A stretch of 64,000 nucleotides of DNA, taken from the NCBI RefSeq assembly GCF_000716435.1, contig NZ_JNWO01000028.1, positions 1 to 64,000 on the forward strand, written 5' to 3'. Source of the DNA: Streptomyces xylophagus (GTDB lineage: Bacteria > Actinomycetota > Actinomycetes > Streptomycetales > Streptomycetaceae). The notes beneath the pieces are model-generated. The model made no database searches, had not been told where the DNA came from, and saw only the letters and a program-made list of their open reading frames with translations. The position numbers and the translations under genes were made by a program. Within the stretch, counting starts at the first letter, position 1. The number at the start of each line of letters is the position of its first letter. Shown here one piece after another: positions 32,378 to 42,903 of this stretch.

Positions 32378-34136
32378 TGAACTTGTCCTTGAGTGCCTGG
32401 AATTCGGCGTACGTCTTGGCGAATTCCGTCTTGTTCTCGCCGTCGGTCGCCACGAAGTAGATCCAGCCGTCGTGGGTCGGATTCAGTGCCGCCGCCAGAG
32501 CCTCGTCACCGGGGTTGTCGATGGGACCGGGCGGCAGGCCCTTCTGGGTGTAGGTGTTGTACGGGTCCTTGTTGCTGTTGATCTCGGACTCGCTGATGTG
32601 AATCTTGCTCTGACCCTTCAGGTAATTGAAGGTCGAGTCGAATTGCAGATACCGGTTCGTCTGGTCGTTCGTGGTCTTGAGACGGTTGTAGACGACCTCG
32701 GCCATCTTGCGGAAGTCCTCGTGCGTCTTGCCCTCGGCCTGGACGAGGCTCGCGACCGTGATGACCTGCAGCGGGCTTTCCAGGTTGAGCGCCTTGGCCT
32801 TCGCCTCGAGGTCGATCGCGTCGTATTTGTCATTGGCCTGGGCGACCATCTGCTTGAGGACCGTCTCGGGTTTCATGCCCTTGGCGGCGCCATAGGTGCC
32901 CGGGAAGAGGAAGCCCTCCAGCGGGTCCTTGATGTTCTTGTTGTCGTTCGCCCAGTCGGGCAGTCCGAGGCTCTTGTATTCCTTCTTGGCGACGGCCTTG
33001 GTGGTGCCGTCGGTAATCTGGAGTTTCTTGTCGATCGCCGCGTACACCTGGGCGCTTCGCCAGCCCGGGGCGACGATCAGATTGTCCTGGCTCTTGGGGT
33101 CGAGCATCAGCTTGACGGCGGCCGCGGCGGACATTTCCTTCTTCAGCAGAAAGACGCCGGCCTGGATCTTCTTCCCGTCCGGATTCTGGGACTGGGCGGC
33201 CACGAAGGCGTCCACGCTCTTGACGACGCCCGCTTCTTTCAGCTTCTGCCCGATATCCGATCCGAAGGCGCCCTTGGGAATGGTGACGCTCACCGAACCG
33301 GTGCCGTCGCCGGCGTAGTCCGGCGCCGAGCCGAAACGGTTCTGGTAGAACTGCCAGCCGAAATAGCCGACAGTGGCCAGGCCTCCGCCGAACACCATGA
33401 CGACCACGAGGCAGGCACAGCCGGTGCGGCGCTTCTTCTCCTTGCCGCCTTTTCCTTTGCCGCCTTTGCCCCGCCGGTCACCGCGTCCGGTCCGGTCCCC
33501 CGCCTCGTCGTCGGCGTCGTCATCGTCGTCGCCACCGCCCGCGAAGAACGCGTGTTCGCCCTGATCGGGGCCCGGGTCCCAGTCGGTCTGCTCCGGCTCG
33601 GGTTCCGTACGGCGCTTGCTCGGCGGCTCCGGCGGCGGGAACGCGTCGGGCGTGCCGTAGAAATCGGGCTGCTGGTCGCCATAGGCCGCGGCCTGCTGTC
33701 CGTACGGGTCGCCGGGGTCCGCGGCGTACGGAACATGGGCATGCGTGTGGGTGCCGTCCCAGCCGCCCTGCTGGTACTGCTGCTGCTGATCGACGTACTG
33801 CTGATGACTCTGATCGGCGTACTGCTGCTGGTCCGCCCACTGCTGCTGGCCGGGGTACTGCTGGTCGGGGTACTGCTGCGGGTGGCCCTGCTCGTCGTAG
33901 ACCTGGTACTGCTGCTGCGCCTGACCGTAATCGGCCTGCTGGCCATGGCCCCAGTCGCCGTACTGCTGCTGCGGCTGCTGCGGCTGCTGCGGCTGTTCCG
34001 GATAGTGCTGCGGCTGGCCGCCGTAGGAGGACTGCTGGCCCATCTCGGCCTGCTGTCCTTCCCATCCGACGTCCCCGAACAACGGGTCCTCCGGATGCCA
34101 CGGTTCGGAGCCTGGGCCCCGGCCATACTCAGTCAT
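32358..34136 (-). CDS. mltG: Endolytic peptidoglycan transglycosylase MltG
   Basis: A 592-aa single-pass membrane protein that cuts nascent glycan strands. The start at 34136 gives MTEYGRGPGSEPWHPEDPLFGD and has GGGG upstream; an earlier ATG at 34211 has no ribosome site. The first ~210 residues are cytoplasmic and extraordinarily rich in Gln/Tyr/Pro/Gly, then in Asp and Lys. One TM helix follows (TGCACLVVVMVFGGGLATVGYF), then the YceG domain. The catalytic Glu lies in LVQAEGKTHEDFRKMAEVVYNRL. It is located between ruvX and aroE as in other Streptomyces. Confidence 0.95.
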   Translation of the reverse strand: MTEYGRGPGSEPWHPEDPLFGDVGWEGQQAEMGQQSSYGGQPQHYPEQPQQPQQPQQQYGDWGHGQQADYGQAQQQYQVYDEQGHPQQYPDQQYPGQQQWADQQQYADQSHQQYVDQQQQYQQGGWDGTHTHAHVPYAADPGDPYGQQAAAYGDQQPDFYGTPDAFPPPEPPSKRRTEPEPEQTDWDPGPDQGEHAFFAGGGDDDDDADDEAGDRTGRGDRRGKGGKGKGGKEKKRRTGCACLVVVMVFGGGLATVGYFGWQFYQNRFGSAPDYAGDGTGSVSVTIPKGAFGSDIGQKLKEAGVVKSVDAFVAAQSQNPDGKKIQAGVFLLKKEMSAAAAVKLMLDPKSQDNLIVAPGWRSAQVYAAIDKKLQITDGTTKAVAKKEYKSLGLPDWANDNKNIKDPLEGFLFPGTYGAAKGMKPETVLKQMVAQANDKYDAIDLEAKAKALNLESPLQVITVASLVQAEGKTHEDFRKMAEVVYNRLKTTNDQTNRYLQFDSTFNYLKGQSKIHISESEINSNKDPYNTYTQKGLPPGPIDNPGDEALAAALNPTHDGWIYFVATDGENKTEFAKTYAEFQALKDKFNATSGN

Positions 34137-34258
34137 CGATCCCCTAGAGCCGCGAGGCGGCGGTCGCGGCGCTTGCGGCTCCGGCTTCCGTACCGCCTCT
34201 TGCTGTGCCATGGCTGTTCGAACACCATCGCATCGCGCGGAACGTTACCGTATCGCGA

Positions 34259-34723
34259 TCAGATGACCACTTCGACGCCCTCGCCGGGTGGTTTACCTGA
34301 CACCCGTTCGGATTCCAACGCCTGCTGGAGGATGATCACAGCGGCCGCCTGATCGATGACCGAGCGGCCCTTCTTGGACTTCACCCCCGAGGCGCGCAGT
34401 CCCTGACTGGCCGTCACCGTGGTCATCCGTTCGTCCAACAGTCTGACCGGTACCGGGGCGATGCCCTTGGCCAGCTCCTGGGCGAAGGCCCGGACCTTCA
34501 CGGCGGCCGGTCCCTCGCCCCCCTTGAGGGAGCGAGGGAGACCGACGACGACTTCGATCGGTTCGTACTCCTCGACGAGTTGCCTCAACCGGCGGTGCGC
34601 CGCCGGGATGTCGCGGCCGGGGACCGTCTCGACGGGAGTGGCGAGGATTCCGTCGGGGTCGCACGAGGCGACCCCGATCCGGGCGTCCCCGACGTCGATC
34701 GCGAGTCGGCGGCCTCTTCGCAT
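34259..34723 (-). CDS. ruvX: Putative Holliday-junction resolvase-like protein YqgF/RuvX
   Basis: A 154-aa RNase H-fold protein. The acidic residues of the active site are in LAIDVGDARIGVA, in VVVGLP/LLDERMTT and in the C-terminal VIDQAAAVIILQ. The family acts in pre-16S rRNA 5' end processing in E. coli and was earlier proposed as a resolvase. It follows alaS by 15 nt, the usual alaS-ruvX-mltG run. Confidence 0.95.
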   Translation of the reverse strand: MRRGRRLAIDVGDARIGVASCDPDGILATPVETVPGRDIPAAHRRLRQLVEEYEPIEVVVGLPRSLKGGEGPAAVKVRAFAQELAKGIAPVPVRLLDERMTTVTASQGLRASGVKSKKGRSVIDQAAAVIILQQALESERVSGKPPGEGVEVVI

Positions 34724-34738
34724 GTTCTCGACCGCTTC

Positions 34739-37411
34739 TTACTTGGCCGTGTCGGCGACGAGTCGCTCGACGGCGTCGACGGCCTCGCCGACGGCGGCCG
34801 GGTTCTGGCCACCGCCCTGGGCCACGTCCGGCTTGCCGCCACCGCCGCCGCCGAGGGTCTTGGCGGCGGCGCGGACCAGGTCACCGGCCTTGAGGCCGCG
34901 CTCGCGGGCGGCTTCGTTGGTGGCGATGACCGTCAGCGGCTTGCCGTTGTTGACCGTGAACAGGGCGACTACGGCGGCCCGTCCGCCCTGGATACGGCCG
35001 CGCACGTCGAGGACCAGCTTGCGCAGGTCGTCGGCGCTCGTGCCGTCCGGCACCTGGCCGGTGACGACGGCGATCCCGTGCACGTCCTTGGCGGACTCGA
35101 CGAGACCGGCGGCGGCCTGCAGCACCTTCTCGGCGCGGAACTTCTCGATCTCCTTCTCGGCGTCCTTCAGCTTGCCGAGCATGGCGGAGACCTTCTCCGG
35201 AAGCTCCTCCGGACGGCCCTTGATCAGCTCCTGGAGCTGGGCGACGACCGTGTGCTCACGGGCGAGGAAGTTGTAGGCGTCGACACCGACGAGTGCTTCG
35301 ATACGGCGCACCCCGGAGCCGATCGACGACTCGCCGAGCAGCTTGACCAGGCCGAGCTGGGAGGTGTTGTGGACGTGGGTGCCGCCGCACAGCTCCTTGG
35401 AGAAGTCGCCGATGGTCACGACGCGGACCCGCTCGCCGTACTTCTCGCCGAACTCGGCGATGGCGCCCTGCTTCTTGGCCTCGTCGAGGCTGAGGATCTC
35501 GGCGTGCACGTCCAGGTCGCGGGCGAGCACCTCGTTGATCTTCTGCTCGACGTCGGTCATCACGGCCGTGGGAACGGCGGACGGCGAACCGAAGTCGAAG
35601 CGGAAGCGGCCCGGCTGGTTCTCGGAACCGGCCTGCGCGGCCGTCGGACCGAGCGCGTCCCGCAGCGCCTGGTGGGTGAGGTGCGTGGCCGAGTGGGCGC
35701 GGGCGATGGCGGTACGGCGGCGGATGTCGATCGCGGCCTCGGCCTTGGCGCCGACGGTGACCTCGCCGAACTGGACGACGCCCTTGTGGACGTAGACACC
35801 CGGGACCGGCTTCTGGCAGTCGCGGATCTCGATCACGGCACCGGACTCGACCTTGATCCGGCCGGTGTCGCCGATCTGGCCGCCGCCCTCGGCGTAGAAG
35901 GGCGTGCGGTCGAGGACGATCTCGACCTCGTCGCCCTCGGTCGCGGCCGGGGAGGAGACGCCGTCGACGAGGATGCCGACGATCGTGGACTCGCCCTGGG
36001 TGTCGGAGTAGCCGATGAAGTCGGTCTCGCCGGCCTTGTCGGCGATCTCGCGGTAGGCGCCGACACCGGCGTGACCGGTCTTCTTGGCCTGGGCGTCGGC
36101 CTTGGCCTGGTCGCGCTGCTGCTTCATCAGGCGCCGGAAACCGTCCTCGTCCACGGAAAGGCCCTGTTCGGCGGCCATTTCGAGGGTGAGGTCGATCGGG
36201 AAGCCCCAGGTGTCGTGGAGCAGGAACGCCTTGTCGCCGGCGAGGACCTTGCCGCCGGACTCCTTGGTGTCGGAGATGGCCGTGTCGAGGATGTTGGTGC
36301 CGGCCTTCAGCGTCTTGACGAAGGCGGCCTCCTCGGCGAGGGCGACGGTCTCGATCCGCTGGCGGTCGGTGACCAGCTCGGGGTACTGCTGGCCCATCAT
36401 CGCGATGACCGTGTCGATGAGGTCCTTGACGACCAGGCCGGTGGCGCCGAGCAGTCGCATGTTGCGGATGGCGCGGCGCATGATGCGGCGCAGGACGTAA
36501 CCGCGGCCCTCGTTGCCGGGGGTCACGCCGTCGCCGATGAGCATCACGGACGTGCGCATGTGGTCGGTGACCACGCGCAGGGAGACATCGGACTCGTGGG
36601 AGTGGCCGTACTCGACGCCGGTCAGCTCGGTGGCCTTCTTGATGACGGCCATGGAGGTGTCGATCTCGTACATGTTCTGCACGCCCTGCAGGATCATCGC
36701 GAGGCGTTCCAGGCCGAGGCCCGTGTCGATGTTCTTGCTGGGCAGCTCGCCGAGGATCTCGAAGTCCTCCTTGCCGATGCCCTCGCCGCGCTCGTACTGC
36801 ATGAAGACCAGGTTCCAGATCTCCACGTACCGCTCGTCGTTGACGGCCGGGCCACCCTCGACGCCGAACTCGGGGCCGCGGTCGTAGTTGATCTCGGAGC
36901 ACGGGCCGCAGGGTCCGGGGACGCCCATCGACCAGTAGTTGTCCTTCTTGCCGAGGCGCTGGATGCGCTCGGCCGGGACGCCGATCTTGTCGCGCCAGAT
37001 GGTCTCGGCCTCGTCGTCGTCGAGGTAGACCGTGATCCACAGACGCTCGGGGTCGAGGCCGTAACCACCCTTGTCCTGGGGCGAGGTCAGCAGCTCCCAG
37101 GCGTAGGTGATCGCGCCTTCCTTGAAGTAGTCGCCGAAGGAGAAGTTGCCGCACATCTGGAAGAACGTGCCGTGGCGGGTGGTCTTGCCGACCTCTTCGA
37201 TGTCGGGTGTGCGCACGCACTTCTGCACGCTGGTGGCGCGCGGCCACGGCGGCTTGACCTCGCCGAGGAAGTACGGCTTGAACGGGACCATGCCGGCGGG
37301 GACCAGGAGCAGAGTCGGGTCGTCCGCGATGAGCGACGCCGAGGGGACAACGGTGTGGCCGCGCTCCTCGTAGAAGCTCAGCCAGCGGCGGCGGATTTCA
37401 GCCGACTCCAT
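34739..37411 (-). CDS. alaS: Alanyl-tRNA synthetase
   Basis: An 890-aa class II synthetase. Motif-rich N-terminal catalytic domain ([25 protein letters not shown]-type [36 protein letters not shown]), editing domain with zinc ligands in [14 protein letters not shown] and CGGTHV, and a C-terminal oligomerisation region ending in Gly/Lys-rich [15 protein letters not shown]. Full length. ATG at 37411 shares one base with the preceding stop. Confidence 0.98.
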   Translation of the reverse strand: MESAEIRRRWLSFYEERGHTVVPSASLIADDPTLLLVPAGMVPFKPYFLGEVKPPWPRATSVQKCVRTPDIEEVGKTTRHGTFFQMCGNFSFGDYFKEGAITYAWELLTSPQDKGGYGLDPERLWITVYLDDDEAETIWRDKIGVPAERIQRLGKKDNYWSMGVPGPCGPCSEINYDRGPEFGVEGGPAVNDERYVEIWNLVFMQYERGEGIGKEDFEILGELPSKNIDTGLGLERLAMILQGVQNMYEIDTSMAVIKKATELTGVEYGHSHESDVSLRVVTDHMRTSVMLIGDGVTPGNEGRGYVLRRIMRRAIRNMRLLGATGLVVKDLIDTVIAMMGQQYPELVTDRQRIETVALAEEAAFVKTLKAGTNILDTAISDTKESGGKVLAGDKAFLLHDTWGFPIDLTLEMAAEQGLSVDEDGFRRLMKQQRDQAKADAQAKKTGHAGVGAYREIADKAGETDFIGYSDTQGESTIVGILVDGVSSPAATEGDEVEIVLDRTPFYAEGGGQIGDTGRIKVESGAVIEIRDCQKPVPGVYVHKGVVQFGEVTVGAKAEAAIDIRRRTAIARAHSATHLTHQALRDALGPTAAQAGSENQPGRFRFDFGSPSAVPTAVMTDVEQKINEVLARDLDVHAEILSLDEAKKQGAIAEFGEKYGERVRVVTIGDFSKELCGGTHVHNTSQLGLVKLLGESSIGSGVRRIEALVGVDAYNFLAREHTVVAQLQELIKGRPEELPEKVSAMLGKLKDAEKEIEKFRAEKVLQAAAGLVESAKDVHGIAVVTGQVPDGTSADDLRKLVLDVRGRIQGGRAAVVALFTVNNGKPLTVIATNEAARERGLKAGDLVRAAAKTLGGGGGGKPDVAQGGGQNPAAVGEAVDAVERLVADTAK

Positions 37412-37770
37412 CAGTGGTCCTCATTCCGGTTGTACGAGTACGTCGTCCTGTCGTTTCTTTCGACGGACATAGGGGTGTTGCGGTTCTCGATGGCGATGTG
37501 GTGCCTGGCGGCGGGGAGTTCGGGGTCGACCGGGGCGTTGATCCCCAGGGCGTCGCCGAGTTCGGCCTCCCGCTGGGCCATGCCCGCGCGGACGTCGAGC
37601 GCGAAGCCCACGGCGCTGTCCTTGAGCCGGTGGCCCGCTTCGAGCGCCTTGTTGGCCGCGGAGACGGCGAGGTGCTCGGGGGTCAGCTGCTTCAGCTTGC
37701 GATTGACCTTGGTGGTCGCCCAGACACCGGCGGCTACGCCCGTGCCGAACCAGAACGTACGGCGGAACAT
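37411..37770 (-). CDS. Small conserved protein upstream of alaS (DUF6167-like)
   Basis: A 119-aa protein with a short hydrophobic N terminus ([18 protein letters not shown]) and a charged helical body ([51 protein letters not shown]). It has no enzymatic motif. Its pairing with the DUF948-like gene and alaS is conserved in Streptomyces as I recall. Function unknown; an envelope-associated small protein is likely. Confidence 0.82.
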   Translation of the reverse strand: MFRRTFWFGTGVAAGVWATTKVNRKLKQLTPEHLAVSAANKALEAGHRLKDSAVGFALDVRAGMAQREAELGDALGINAPVDPELPAARHHIAIENRNTPMSVERNDRTTYSYNRNEDH

Positions 37771-37777
37771 GGCTCGG

Positions 37778-38218
37778 TCAGTCCTTCTTCCGGGTGCGCT
37801 TGACCCGCCGCGCGGCCGGGACCGTACGGCCCACGATCACGGTACGGCGGGACGCCTTGGCGGGCGCTTCCTCGCGGCGGCCGCCCAGGGCCCGGCGGAC
37901 GCCGTAGCCGAAGGCCGCGACCTTGACGAGGGGGCCGCCGAAGGTGGAGGCGACGGTGGTCGACAGAGCGGAGGCGTTCGACGTGACCTCCTGGACGTCG
38001 GTGGCGATCGCGTCGACCCGGTCGATCTGGGTCTGCGCGGAGCGCACCGCCGAGGAGGCGTCCGCCAGCAGTGGGACGGCCTGGTCGGTCACGTCCGCGA
38101 CGAGCTTGGTGGTCGCCTTGAGCGTCTGGGCCAGCCTCACGAGTGCGACAGCGAGGAAGGAGACCAGGATCGCCCAGAAGACGGCCACCAGAATCCCGGC
38201 CACCTCTCCACCGGACAC
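37778..38218 (-). CDS. DUF948-type membrane-anchored protein
   Basis: A 146-aa protein with an N-terminal TM helix (VAGILVAVFWAILVSFLAVALV) followed by a long coiled-coil-like stretch (LKATTKLVADVTDQAVPLLADASSAVRSAQTQIDRVDAIATDVQEVTSNASALSTTV) and a very basic C terminus ending in KRTRKKD. This matches the DUF948 family (methyl-accepting-like helices). GTG start at 38218. It precedes the small gene above by 7 nt. Role unknown. Confidence 0.83.
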   Translation of the reverse strand: MSGGEVAGILVAVFWAILVSFLAVALVRLAQTLKATTKLVADVTDQAVPLLADASSAVRSAQTQIDRVDAIATDVQEVTSNASALSTTVASTFGGPLVKVAAFGYGVRRALGGRREEAPAKASRRTVIVGRTVPAARRVKRTRKKD

Positions 38219-38339
38219 CTGACACCCGCTCTCATGAACACCTGCAGATAACTGGTCCCGAGCCTATCGCGCCGGGGGTGGCGGTCCGTACCGCATTACC
38301 GCCCCGCGCGCGGTGGAGTTGAGCGAAGCGATTGTACGG

Positions 38340-38356
38340 ACTGAATACGGTTCAGT
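38340..38356. promoter_or_regulatory. Palindrome just upstream of the STAND gene
   Basis: ACTGAA (38340-38345) and TTCAGT (38351-38356) form an inverted repeat 14 bp before the ATG of the STAND/TPR gene, close to where its promoter should be. It could be an operator; no regulator is identified. Confidence 0.35.
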
Positions 38357-38370
38357 ACGCTCCGTGTTCC

Positions 38371-40539
38371 ATGCGAGCTTCCCCTGGCGGCGGCGCCACC
38401 GCGGACGGCAATCTGCCCCTCGAACCCGACCGGTTCGTGGGCCGCTCGGCCGAACTGACCGAGCTGGCACGGGCGCTCGACGACTCGCGTCTGGTCACGG
38501 TGACCGGCCCCGGCGGGGTCGGCAAGTCGCGGCTCGCGGCCCGTGCGGCGGCCCTGTCCGCGCCCCCGGACGGGGTGTGGCGGGTGGAGCTGGCGCCGGT
38601 GCGCGACCCGGAACTCGTGGACTTCACCGTCGTAGAGACGCTGGGGCTGACGGATCACACCACGCGGTTGCCGCGTGAGGCGCTGCTCGCGCATCTGGCG
38701 GAGCGTCAACTCCTGTTGGTGCTGGACGGGTTCGAGCATCTGGTGGAGGTGTGTGCCTCACTGGTGGCCGAGTTGCTGCGGCGGGTGCCGGGGCTGCGGG
38801 TGCTCGCGGTGGGGCGGCGGCCGTTGGAGCTGGCGGGCGAACGGGTGGTGGCGCTGGCGCCGTTGGGCGAGGACGAGGCGGTGGAGCTGTTCGCCGACCG
38901 GGCCGCGCAGCAGGGGGTGGTCCTCGAAGACGATCCGGACGTACGGGAGTTGTGCCAACGGCTGGACGGGATTCCGCTCGCCGTCGAGTTGGCAGCGGGG
39001 CGGCTGCGGGCCTTGTCCCCTACGGAGTTGCTGGCGCGGTTCGACGACCGGTTCCAGCTGCTGGCGGGCGGGCGCAGGGACGCGCTGCCCCGGCATCAGA
39101 CGCTGCGGACGGCGATCGGCTGGAGCCATGAGCTGTGCACGCCCGAGGAACGGCTGCTGTGGGCACGGCTGTCGGTGTTCGCCGGGCGCTTCGACCTGGA
39201 GGCCGCCGAGTACGTGTGCGGCGGCGACGGACTGCCCTCGGACGACGTCCTCGACGTGCTGTCCGAGCTGCTCGCGCAGTCCGTGGTCGTCCGCGAGGAG
39301 TCGGCGACGGGCGTGCGGTACCGGATGCTCGACACGATCCGGGCCTACGGCGCCGACTGGCTGGAGGCGACCGGGGACGCGGCGCGGCTGCGGCGGCGAC
39401 ACCGTGACTGGTATCTGGGGCTTGCCACTTGGTGCGAGCTGGACTGGTTCTCGCCGCGCCAGCGCGAGGTCGCCGCGCGGGTCGAGGCGGAGCTGCCGAA
39501 TCTGCGCGGCGCCCTGGAGTACTGCCTGACCGAGCCGGACGAGACGCATCTGGGCCAGTATTTGGCGGGCTCCCTGTGGTTCTACTGGGCGGGCTGCGGG
39601 CGGCTCTCGGAGGGCCGGCACTGGCTGGAGCAGGCCGTCCAACTCGACGCGGAGAACACTGCCAACGACCAGTCACGGCTGAAGGCCCTGTGGGTGCTGG
39701 GCTATGTGGCGATCCTCCAGGGCGACACCGTGCCCGCGCTGGCCGCGCTCCAGGAGTGCCGGGAGGAGGCGGCCGAGGCCGCGAACCCCACGGCGGTCGC
39801 GTACGCCGAACACCGCACCGGCTGCCTGGCGTTGGTCACGGACGACATGCCGCGCGCGGAGACACTGCTGCGCTCCGCGCTCGACCGCTATCAGCAGATC
39901 GGCGAGCTCAACAGCAATGTCCTGATGGGCCAGGTCGAGCTGGCGATGACGCGGGCGTTCCAGGGCGATCTGGCGGACGCGGTGAAGCTGTGCGAGGACG
40001 TCCGGCGGGTGTGCGAGGACCACGGCGAGCGGTGGACCCGGGCGTACGCGCTGTACGTCCTGGCCTATGTCGCCTGGAGCGAGGGCGAACTCCCGCACGC
40101 GCGCGACCTGTTGGCGGACTGCCTGGGCAGCGCGCACGGCTTCCGCGATCTGCTCGGCTCGGTGCTGGCGGTCGAGCTGCTGGCCCTGGTCACGGTGGCG
40201 GAGGGCGATGCCGCCGAGGCCGCGCTGTTGCAGGGCGCGGCGGGCGGGATGTGGCCGTCGGTGGGGCTGCCGCTGTTCGGGTCGGCGTACTACAACGCGC
40301 CGCACGAGCTGTGCGAGGCGATGGCCCGGGAGCGGCTGGGCGACGAGCGGTACGAGGAGTGCGTACGGGAGGGCGCGCGGCTGGGCCGGGAGGCGGCCGT
40401 GGCACGGGCGTTGGGGCAGTCGCGGTCGCTCGACGCGGTGCCGGTGCCGCGCGGCCCGGTGCGGCACGGGGCGGTCCGCGTGGACATGCGAAAGCCCGCC
40501 GCCTCGCCCACCCGGAAGGGCGGGGAGACGGCGGGCTGA
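38371..40539 (+). CDS. STAND/AfsR-like NTPase with TPR-like C terminus, no DNA-binding domain
   Basis: A 722-aa protein. After a short leader comes FVGRSAELTELARAL and the P-loop VTGPGGVGKSR (Lys52), Walker B LLVLDGFEHLVEV, the GxP motif DGIPLAVELAAGRLRALSPTELLARFDDRFQLLAGG and a winged-helix stretch (RTAIGWSHELCTPEERLLWARLSVFAGRFDLEAAEYV). The rest (~400-690) is TPR-like. Such cores occur in LuxR/AfsR regulators, but neither an N-terminal OmpR-type nor a C-terminal LuxR HTH is present here. The ATG at 38371 is the first codon compatible with the family N terminus; no Shine-Dalgarno is evident, so the mRNA may be leaderless. Probably a signalling hub; partner unknown. Confidence 0.82.
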   Translation: MRASPGGGATADGNLPLEPDRFVGRSAELTELARALDDSRLVTVTGPGGVGKSRLAARAAALSAPPDGVWRVELAPVRDPELVDFTVVETLGLTDHTTRLPREALLAHLAERQLLLVLDGFEHLVEVCASLVAELLRRVPGLRVLAVGRRPLELAGERVVALAPLGEDEAVELFADRAAQQGVVLEDDPDVRELCQRLDGIPLAVELAAGRLRALSPTELLARFDDRFQLLAGGRRDALPRHQTLRTAIGWSHELCTPEERLLWARLSVFAGRFDLEAAEYVCGGDGLPSDDVLDVLSELLAQSVVVREESATGVRYRMLDTIRAYGADWLEATGDAARLRRRHRDWYLGLATWCELDWFSPRQREVAARVEAELPNLRGALEYCLTEPDETHLGQYLAGSLWFYWAGCGRLSEGRHWLEQAVQLDAENTANDQSRLKALWVLGYVAILQGDTVPALAALQECREEAAEAANPTAVAYAEHRTGCLALVTDDMPRAETLLRSALDRYQQIGELNSNVLMGQVELAMTRAFQGDLADAVKLCEDVRRVCEDHGERWTRAYALYVLAYVAWSEGELPHARDLLADCLGSAHGFRDLLGSVLAVELLALVTVAEGDAAEAALLQGAAGGMWPSVGLPLFGSAYYNAPHELCEAMARERLGDERYEECVREGARLGREAAVARALGQSRSLDAVPVPRGPVRHGAVRVDMRKPAASPTRKGGETAG
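40493..40537. terminator. Bidirectional hairpin at the end of the STAND gene, facing rpsD
   Basis: AGCCCGCCG (40493-40501) pairs with CGGCGGGCT (40529-40537), with further CTCGCCC/GGGCGGG pairing inside. It overlaps the last codons of the plus-strand gene and lies 33 bp beyond the rpsD stop, so it probably terminates both convergent transcripts. Confidence 0.65.
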
Positions 40540-40569
40540 CGGAGAGGTGGTGCTACGTCCGTGAGGTGA

Positions 40570-41184
40570 TCAGCGGGCGTAGTACTCGACGACGAGCTGC
40601 TCGTCGCAGATCACCGGGATCTCCTTGCGGTTCGGCTCGCGGTCCAGGCGGAACGCCAGGGCGCCGAGGTTCACCTGGAGGTAGCGCGGGGTCTCGCCGT
40701 CGGGGGCGAAGCCACCGGCGCGGGAGACCTCGAACAGGGTCTTGCTGCGGCTGCGCTCGCGGACCATGACGACATCGTCGGGCTTGACGCGGAAGGACGG
40801 CTTGTCGACCTTGCCGCCGTTGACCTCGATGTGGCCGTGGACGACCATCTGGCGGGCCTGGTAGATCGTGCGGGCGATGCCCGAACGAAGGACCAGCGCG
40901 TCGAGACGACGCTCCAGCTCGATGATCAGGGCCTCACCGGTCTTGCCCTGGACCTTGGAGGCACGCTCGTAGGCGCGGACGAGCTGGCGCTCGGACACGT
41001 CGTACTGCGCGCGCAGACGCTGCTTCTCCAGCAGACGGACCTTGTAGTCCGAGTTCTGCTTGCGGCCACGACCGTGCTCACCCGGCGGGTAGGGACGGGC
41101 CTCGAAGTACTTGACGGCCTTCGGGGTCAGCGCGATGCCGAGGGCACGCGACTTCTTGACCTTGGGGCGGGACTGATTCGCCAC
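40570..41184 (-). CDS. rpsD: 30S ribosomal protein S4
   Basis: A 204-aa primary 16S-binding protein. The S4 RNA-binding domain is in [41 protein letters not shown]. The N terminus has no zinc-binding Cys set, so it is a zinc-independent (C-minus) S4. It is encoded outside the main ribosomal operons, as in other Streptomyces. A hairpin lies in its long leader. Confidence 0.98.
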   Translation of the reverse strand: MANQSRPKVKKSRALGIALTPKAVKYFEARPYPPGEHGRGRKQNSDYKVRLLEKQRLRAQYDVSERQLVRAYERASKVQGKTGEALIIELERRLDALVLRSGIARTIYQARQMVVHGHIEVNGGKVDKPSFRVKPDDVVMVRERSRSKTLFEVSRAGGFAPDGETPRYLQVNLGALAFRLDREPNRKEIPVICDEQLVVEYYAR

Positions 41185-41500
41185 GATGTCTCTTTCCTGG
41201 TTATCGGCTTGTCAGGGTCGTGAGAGAGGTCGCATCCGCAGCCGGGGGAAACCCGCCGGGGCCCTTGCGGGACCTGGTGGGCAGCCGCTCCCCTGATCTG
41301 GGCACATACGTGCAGCACGCGAGTGGCCCACCGACCGGTCCCGTCCTGCGACGGGTGGTGATGGGCTGCCCGCGACACCATTCGAACGGTGCGCGACGCT
41401 CTTGGAGCCGGTCCGAGGACTGGGTCCTTTGACTGGCTCCGGCTGACCGTCCCGTTCTGACCGCACGGGACACAGCGCTTCGAGGGATTCTACAGGGTGC
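41185..41500 (-). promoter_or_regulatory. Long rpsD leader region with hairpin
   Basis: A 316-bp gap upstream of rpsD with no gene. On the minus strand a TAGAAT (41487-41492) could be a -10. The region 41404-41440 forms an extended hairpin: outer GGAGCCGGTC (41404-41413) / GACTGGCTCC (41431-41440, one G-U) and inner AGGAC (41416-41420) / GTCCT (41424-41428). Such leaders commonly mediate S4 autoregulation, but this is inference. Confidence 0.45.
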
Positions 41501-42856
41501 TCAGGACCGCTTACGACCAAGGTGTTTCCGGGTCCACTCCACGGCGTCCGCGTACCGCGCCTCCGCTCCGTGGCGGGTGGGCTCGTAGTACTCGCGGTCC
41601 TTCAGCTCCTCCGGGGCGTACTGCTGCTCGGCGATGCCCTCGGGCAGGTCGTGCGGGTACACGTACCCCTGGGCATGCCCGAGCTTGGCCGCGCCCTTGT
41701 AGTGCCCGTCCCGCAGATGCATCGGCACCGGGCCCGCATGCCCCTTGCGTACGTCCTCCATGGCGGCGCCGATCGCCATGGTCGCCGCGTTCGACTTGGG
41801 TGCCAGGGCGAGCGCGATGGTGGCGTGGCTGAGGGTGAGCGCGGCCTCCGGGAAGCCGATCATCGCTACGGCCTGGGCGGCGGCGACCGCGATCGGCAGC
41901 GCGTTCGGATCGGCCAGGCCGATGTCCTCGCTGGCGGAGATCATCAGGCGGCGGGCGATGAAACGGGGGTCCTCGCCGGCCTCGATCATGCGGGCGAGGT
42001 AGTGCAGGGCCGCGTCGACGTCGGAGCCGCGGATGGATTTGATGAGGGCGCTGGCCACGTCGTAGTGCTGGTCGCCGTCGCGGTCGTAGGTCACCGCCGC
42101 GCGGTCGACGGTCTCCTCCAGGGTCTGGAGGGTGATGGCCGGCTCGCCCTTGTCGAGGGCGGCACCGGCGGCGGCCTCCAGGGCGGTGAGCGCGCGGCGG
42201 GCGTCGCCGCCGGCGATGCGCAGCAGGTGGTTCTCGCTGTCCTCGGGGAGGGTGACCGCGTCCTTGAGGCCGCGCTCGTCGGACAGTGCCCGGCGGAGCA
42301 GGGCGCGCAGGTCGTCGTCCGTGAGGGGTTCGAGGGTGAGGAGGAGGGAGCGGGACAGGAGCGGGGAGATCACCGAGAAGTACGGGTTCTCCGTGGTCGC
42401 CGCGATCAGGGTGATCCAGCGGTTCTCGACGGCCGGGAGCAGGGAGTCCTGCTGGGCCTTGCTGAAGCGGTGGATCTCGTCGAGGAAGAGGACGGTCTCC
42501 TTGCCGAAGCCCCCGGTAGCCCGGCGGGCGCCGTCGATGACCGCGCGGACCTCCTTGACGCCTGCGGTGATCGCGGACAGCTCCACGAACCGCTTGTTGG
42601 TCGCCTTGGAGACGACGTACGCGAGGGTCGTCTTGCCGGTGCCGGGCGGGCCCCAGAGGATCACCGAGGACGGTCCGGCGGGGCCGCCCGCGCCCTCGCC
42701 GACCAGTCGGCGCAGGGGTGAACCCGGCTTCAGCAGGTGCTGCTGGCCCACGACCTCGTCGAGGGTGCGCGGGCGCATCCGTACCGCCAGGGGACTGCTG
42801 GACGGGTCCGTCTCCTGGCGTGCTTCGGCTGCGGCGGTGAAAAGGTCGGGCTCCAC
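41501..42856 (-). CDS. rarA: Replication-associated recombination AAA+ ATPase RarA (MgsA)
   Basis: A 451-aa clamp-loader-like ATPase acting at stalled forks. It shows [16 protein letters not shown], Walker [18 protein letters not shown], Walker [11 protein letters not shown], sensor 1 [18 protein letters not shown] and the C-terminal tetramerisation part ([32 protein letters not shown]). The GTG at 42856 ([10 protein letters not shown]) is preferred over a TTG two codons upstream because of its AGGG spacing and family N terminus. Confidence 0.95.
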   Translation of the reverse strand: MEPDLFTAAAEARQETDPSSSPLAVRMRPRTLDEVVGQQHLLKPGSPLRRLVGEGAGGPAGPSSVILWGPPGTGKTTLAYVVSKATNKRFVELSAITAGVKEVRAVIDGARRATGGFGKETVLFLDEIHRFSKAQQDSLLPAVENRWITLIAATTENPYFSVISPLLSRSLLLTLEPLTDDDLRALLRRALSDERGLKDAVTLPEDSENHLLRIAGGDARRALTALEAAAGAALDKGEPAITLQTLEETVDRAAVTYDRDGDQHYDVASALIKSIRGSDVDAALHYLARMIEAGEDPRFIARRLMISASEDIGLADPNALPIAVAAAQAVAMIGFPEAALTLSHATIALALAPKSNAATMAIGAAMEDVRKGHAGPVPMHLRDGHYKGAAKLGHAQGYVYPHDLPEGIAEQQYAPEELKDREYYEPTRHGAEARYADAVEWTRKHLGRKRS

Positions 42857-42903
42857 GTCCAAAACCCTATGTCACCGCACTGACAATGCGGTCTGGCCCG
42901 GAG

